This document shows positions 46,409 to 46,676 of a stretch of DNA of 46,676 nt, piece after piece. The stretch comes from Elusimicrobiota bacterium. Its GTDB lineage: Bacteria > Elusimicrobiota > Elusimicrobia > Elusimicrobiales > UBA9959. Under the pieces are notes generated by a model. The model had not been told where the DNA came from, did no database searches, and saw only the letters and a list, made by a program, of their open reading frames with translations. The stretch is from NCBI GenBank assembly GCA_016208085.1, contig JACQYT010000044.1, forward strand, positions 1-46,676. The letters are read 5' to 3'. How positions within the stretch are numbered: the stretch's first letter is position 1; every line of letters starts with the position of its first letter. Position numbers and translations under genes: made by a program.

Positions 46409-46676
46409 TTAATACCTCGTCATCCCTTTTTCGATCTTTTCAGCCCAGGCGTCTATGCCGCCCTTGAGCACTGAAACCTTGCTGTAACCCTTATCCCGGA
46501 GCGCTTTGAAGGCCGCGGCGGATTTGCTCTGGCCCTTGCAGTAGAGCACAAGCTCTTCGTCCGGCCCCAGCCCCGCGCCGCCCTTTATAAGTTCGTTGAA
46601 ATCCACCCAGGCGTCTCCTTTGATATGGCAAAGCCCGCGCTCCCACTCGTAGCGCAGGTCCAGCACGCGCGGCGCA
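46409..46676 (-). CDS. Rhodanese-like domain protein (5' end beyond window)
   Basis: Minus-strand frame open from the window edge to TAA 46409-46411, about 89 codons. It reads APRVLDLRYEWERGLCHIKG near the edge, like the start of a rhodanese domain (PRVLDVREPWEFEIGHIPGA-type). The active-site loop is VLYCKGQSKSAAAFKALRD, with catalytic Cys but Lys where the usual Arg is found (C-x4-R). The end is VLKGGIDAWAEK. The GTG at 46664-46666 is internal, not the start. Sulfurtransferase or phosphatase-like role is unproven. Confidence 0.88.
   Translation of the reverse strand, partial: APRVLDLRYEWERGLCHIKGDAWVDFNELIKGGAGLGPDEELVLYCKGQSKSAAAFKALRDKGYSKVSVLKGGIDAWAEKIEKGMTRY

Noticed and set aside
1-46676. 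tRNA or rRNA genes
   Set aside because: No cloverleaf with conserved GGTTCGANTCC-type T-loop and no conserved rRNA segment was noticed on either strand.

Overview
The window is one contig segment of a fairly GC-rich Gram-negative bacterium. An outer-membrane PorV-like barrel, a second barrel remnant and a Wzx-like flippase imply an outer membrane and surface polysaccharide. No rRNA or tRNA gene was seen. Gene content and style would fit an uncultured phylum such as Elusimicrobiota, but that placement is a guess from general knowledge and nothing in the window proves it.

Left third (1-13339, minus strand). A respiratory complex I operon runs nuoA-B-C-[R-M]-D-H-I-J-K-L-M-N, with nuoN cut by the left edge. 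It has the 11 core membrane and connecting subunits and no nuoE, nuoF or nuoG, so the electron donor is open. A type II restriction-modification pair (N4/N6 methyltransferase plus MvaI/BcnI-like endonuclease) sits co-directionally between nuoC and nuoD and is visibly AT-richer than its hosts. Upstream lies an acyl-CoA carboxylase carboxyltransferase (pccB-like).

Second block (13570-22550, minus). A 2702-residue iterative PKS/PUFA-synthase-like megasynthase (KS-AT-KS-ACP-ACP-KR-DH) is followed by its own Sfp/HetI-type phosphopantetheinyl transferase. The AT carries the malonyl signature HAFH. Both ACPs have Thr where the phosphopantetheine-bearing Ser is expected. This pair is the best candidate for an undescribed biosynthetic system, probably a specialised lipid or polyketide.

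Third block (22912-32558). Mixed genes: proC, a GT39-like membrane glycosyltransferase, a metallo-beta-lactamase-fold protein, a membrane-anchored unknown, a PorV/PorQ-like protein, an inositol-monophosphatase-family enzyme, a lone PTS EIIA and an APC permease fused to a C-terminal soluble domain.

Right block (32644-46676). Mostly housekeeping on the plus strand: def, fmt, a PASTA protein, rpe, a receiver-only response regulator, rpsP-khpA-trmD-rplS (rimM missing from its usual place), rnhB-yraN, and a nucleoside-salvage operon (purine nucleoside phosphorylase, pyrimidine-nucleoside phosphorylase, upp). Then come an FNR-like regulator, a flippase, an outer-membrane barrel remnant, a heavy-metal-binding-domain protein and a partial rhodanese.

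The most unusual property is repeat load. At least six families occur: (1) eleven intergenic hairpins built from arrays of short degenerate words, whose words differ by locus; (2) six GTAGCGG REP-like palindromes, one expanded into a 13-bp satellite; (3) a CCCCTTTTAGTAAAGGGG-type element; (4) two large terminal-inverted-repeat elements; (5) a pair of leader-like repeats; (6) an AAAAATTTTTGCSGC composite element. Words of the family 1 type also occur inside genes, in frame: in all five inter-domain linkers of the megasynthase, in a roughly 60-residue insert of the phosphopantetheinyl transferase, and in the PorV signal peptide. Several host genes take their stop codon or ribosome binding site from a repeat.
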